From: Cymodocea nodosa
Taxonomy: Eukaryota; Streptophyta; Magnoliopsida; Alismatales; Cymodoceaceae
NCBI GenBank assembly: GCA_036874045.1
Contig: JAZBRI010000011.1
Coordinates: 16,262,001 to 16,326,000 of the forward strand
DNA length: 64,000 nucleotides
Reading direction: 5' to 3'
The first letter of the stretch is position 1, and each line of letters starts with the position of its first letter. Shown piece by piece: positions 63,655 through 64,000 of the stretch. Both the position numbers and the translations under genes were made by a program. The notes beneath the pieces are model-generated. The model had not been told where the DNA came from and ran no database searches. It saw nothing but the letters and a program-made list of their open reading frames with translations.

Positions 63655-64000
63655 CTAGGCTGATTGAGCAGCTTACACGATCACTACAAATAGTCAGGTC
63701 CTTCAAGTTCACGTACAAAATAGTTCAACCAACTAATTGTTCTTCAAAGGGAAACTCTTTTGTGATGTTGGCGGCAGTTAACTGAAAACAAATAAAGGTT
63801 GTTCATGGTCATCGCCCAAAAAATAGCGCAAAACAAACATTTCAATACATTTAATCAAGTTACCGAACCAATAGAAAAATCCATGCATTTGCTTTAAATT
63901 CAGCGTAATTACATGCAAATCGCACTCTTCGAGTGCTACCCAGATATGCAGCTCAATGCATCAAAACACATAAGGTTGTGATTTGTCAAACCTCACAAGC
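63655..64000 (-). promoter_or_regulatory. 5' UTR and upstream of the tubby-like gene
   Basis: The sequence runs to the window edge without a coding frame. Tubby-like genes often have an intron in the leader; none can be fixed here. Confidence 0.4.

Overview
This is a plant nuclear window: spliced genes with GT-AG introns, plant-only families (LIKE-COV, EC1, group X ERF, tubby-like F-box, early nodulin-like) and AT-rich spacers with microsatellites. Several single or first exons are very GC-rich (ERF, EC1, bZIP) against AT-rich introns, which fits a monocot, probably not a grass. That placement is an inference; no organism marker is present.

Twelve protein genes were reconstructed exon by exon. 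On the + strand: a mitochondrial uL14 ribosomal protein of the HUELLENLOS type (1248-2478), a DHHC protein S-acyltransferase (5665-12471), a two-exon group X ERF (14633-16339), a LIKE-COV membrane protein (20583-25429), a PISTILLATA/GLOBOSA-lineage MADS gene with a diverged MADS domain (30222-32453), a group A bZIP close to GBF4 (43006-46166) and a phytocyanin-like arabinogalactan protein (46984-47947). On the - strand: a COG0212 5-formyltetrahydrofolate cycloligase-like protein (26513-29753), an EC1-type egg-cell secreted protein (34167-34580), COP9 signalosome subunit 8 (36057-37867), a NYN-nuclease/LOTUS-domain protein (50126-57006) and a tubby-like F-box protein (61683-63654). In every model the exon phases add up to an uninterrupted reading frame. 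For most, the protein length also matches what I remember of the family.

Layout: 1-16 kb holds the ribosomal, acyltransferase and ERF genes. 16.3-20.6 kb is an AT-rich desert with a G-rich island carrying two quadruplex-type motifs. 20.6-29.8 kb has two convergent genes (LIKE-COV and COG0212). The COG0212 and MADS genes are head to head across 468 bp. 34-38 kb has EC1 and CSN8. 38-43 kb is mostly empty, with a decayed LINE tail just before the bZIP gene. 47.9-50.1 kb is empty. The NYN/LOTUS gene has a 3.3 kb intron holding a terminal-inverted-repeat element and a coding-like repeat fragment. 57-61.7 kb has a diverged 0.25 kb duplication and no gene I recognise.

The genes do not form one pathway. 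Three touch reproduction (PI-like floral homeotic factor, EC1 gamete factor and, through its animal relatives only, the NYN/LOTUS protein). The strongest leads are the diverged but structurally intact PI-like gene, the phytocyanin-like protein with a shortened domain, the NYN/LOTUS protein with a possible organellar presequence, the GC-AG intron in CSN8 and the paired quadruplex motifs. I found no wholly new multi-gene system.
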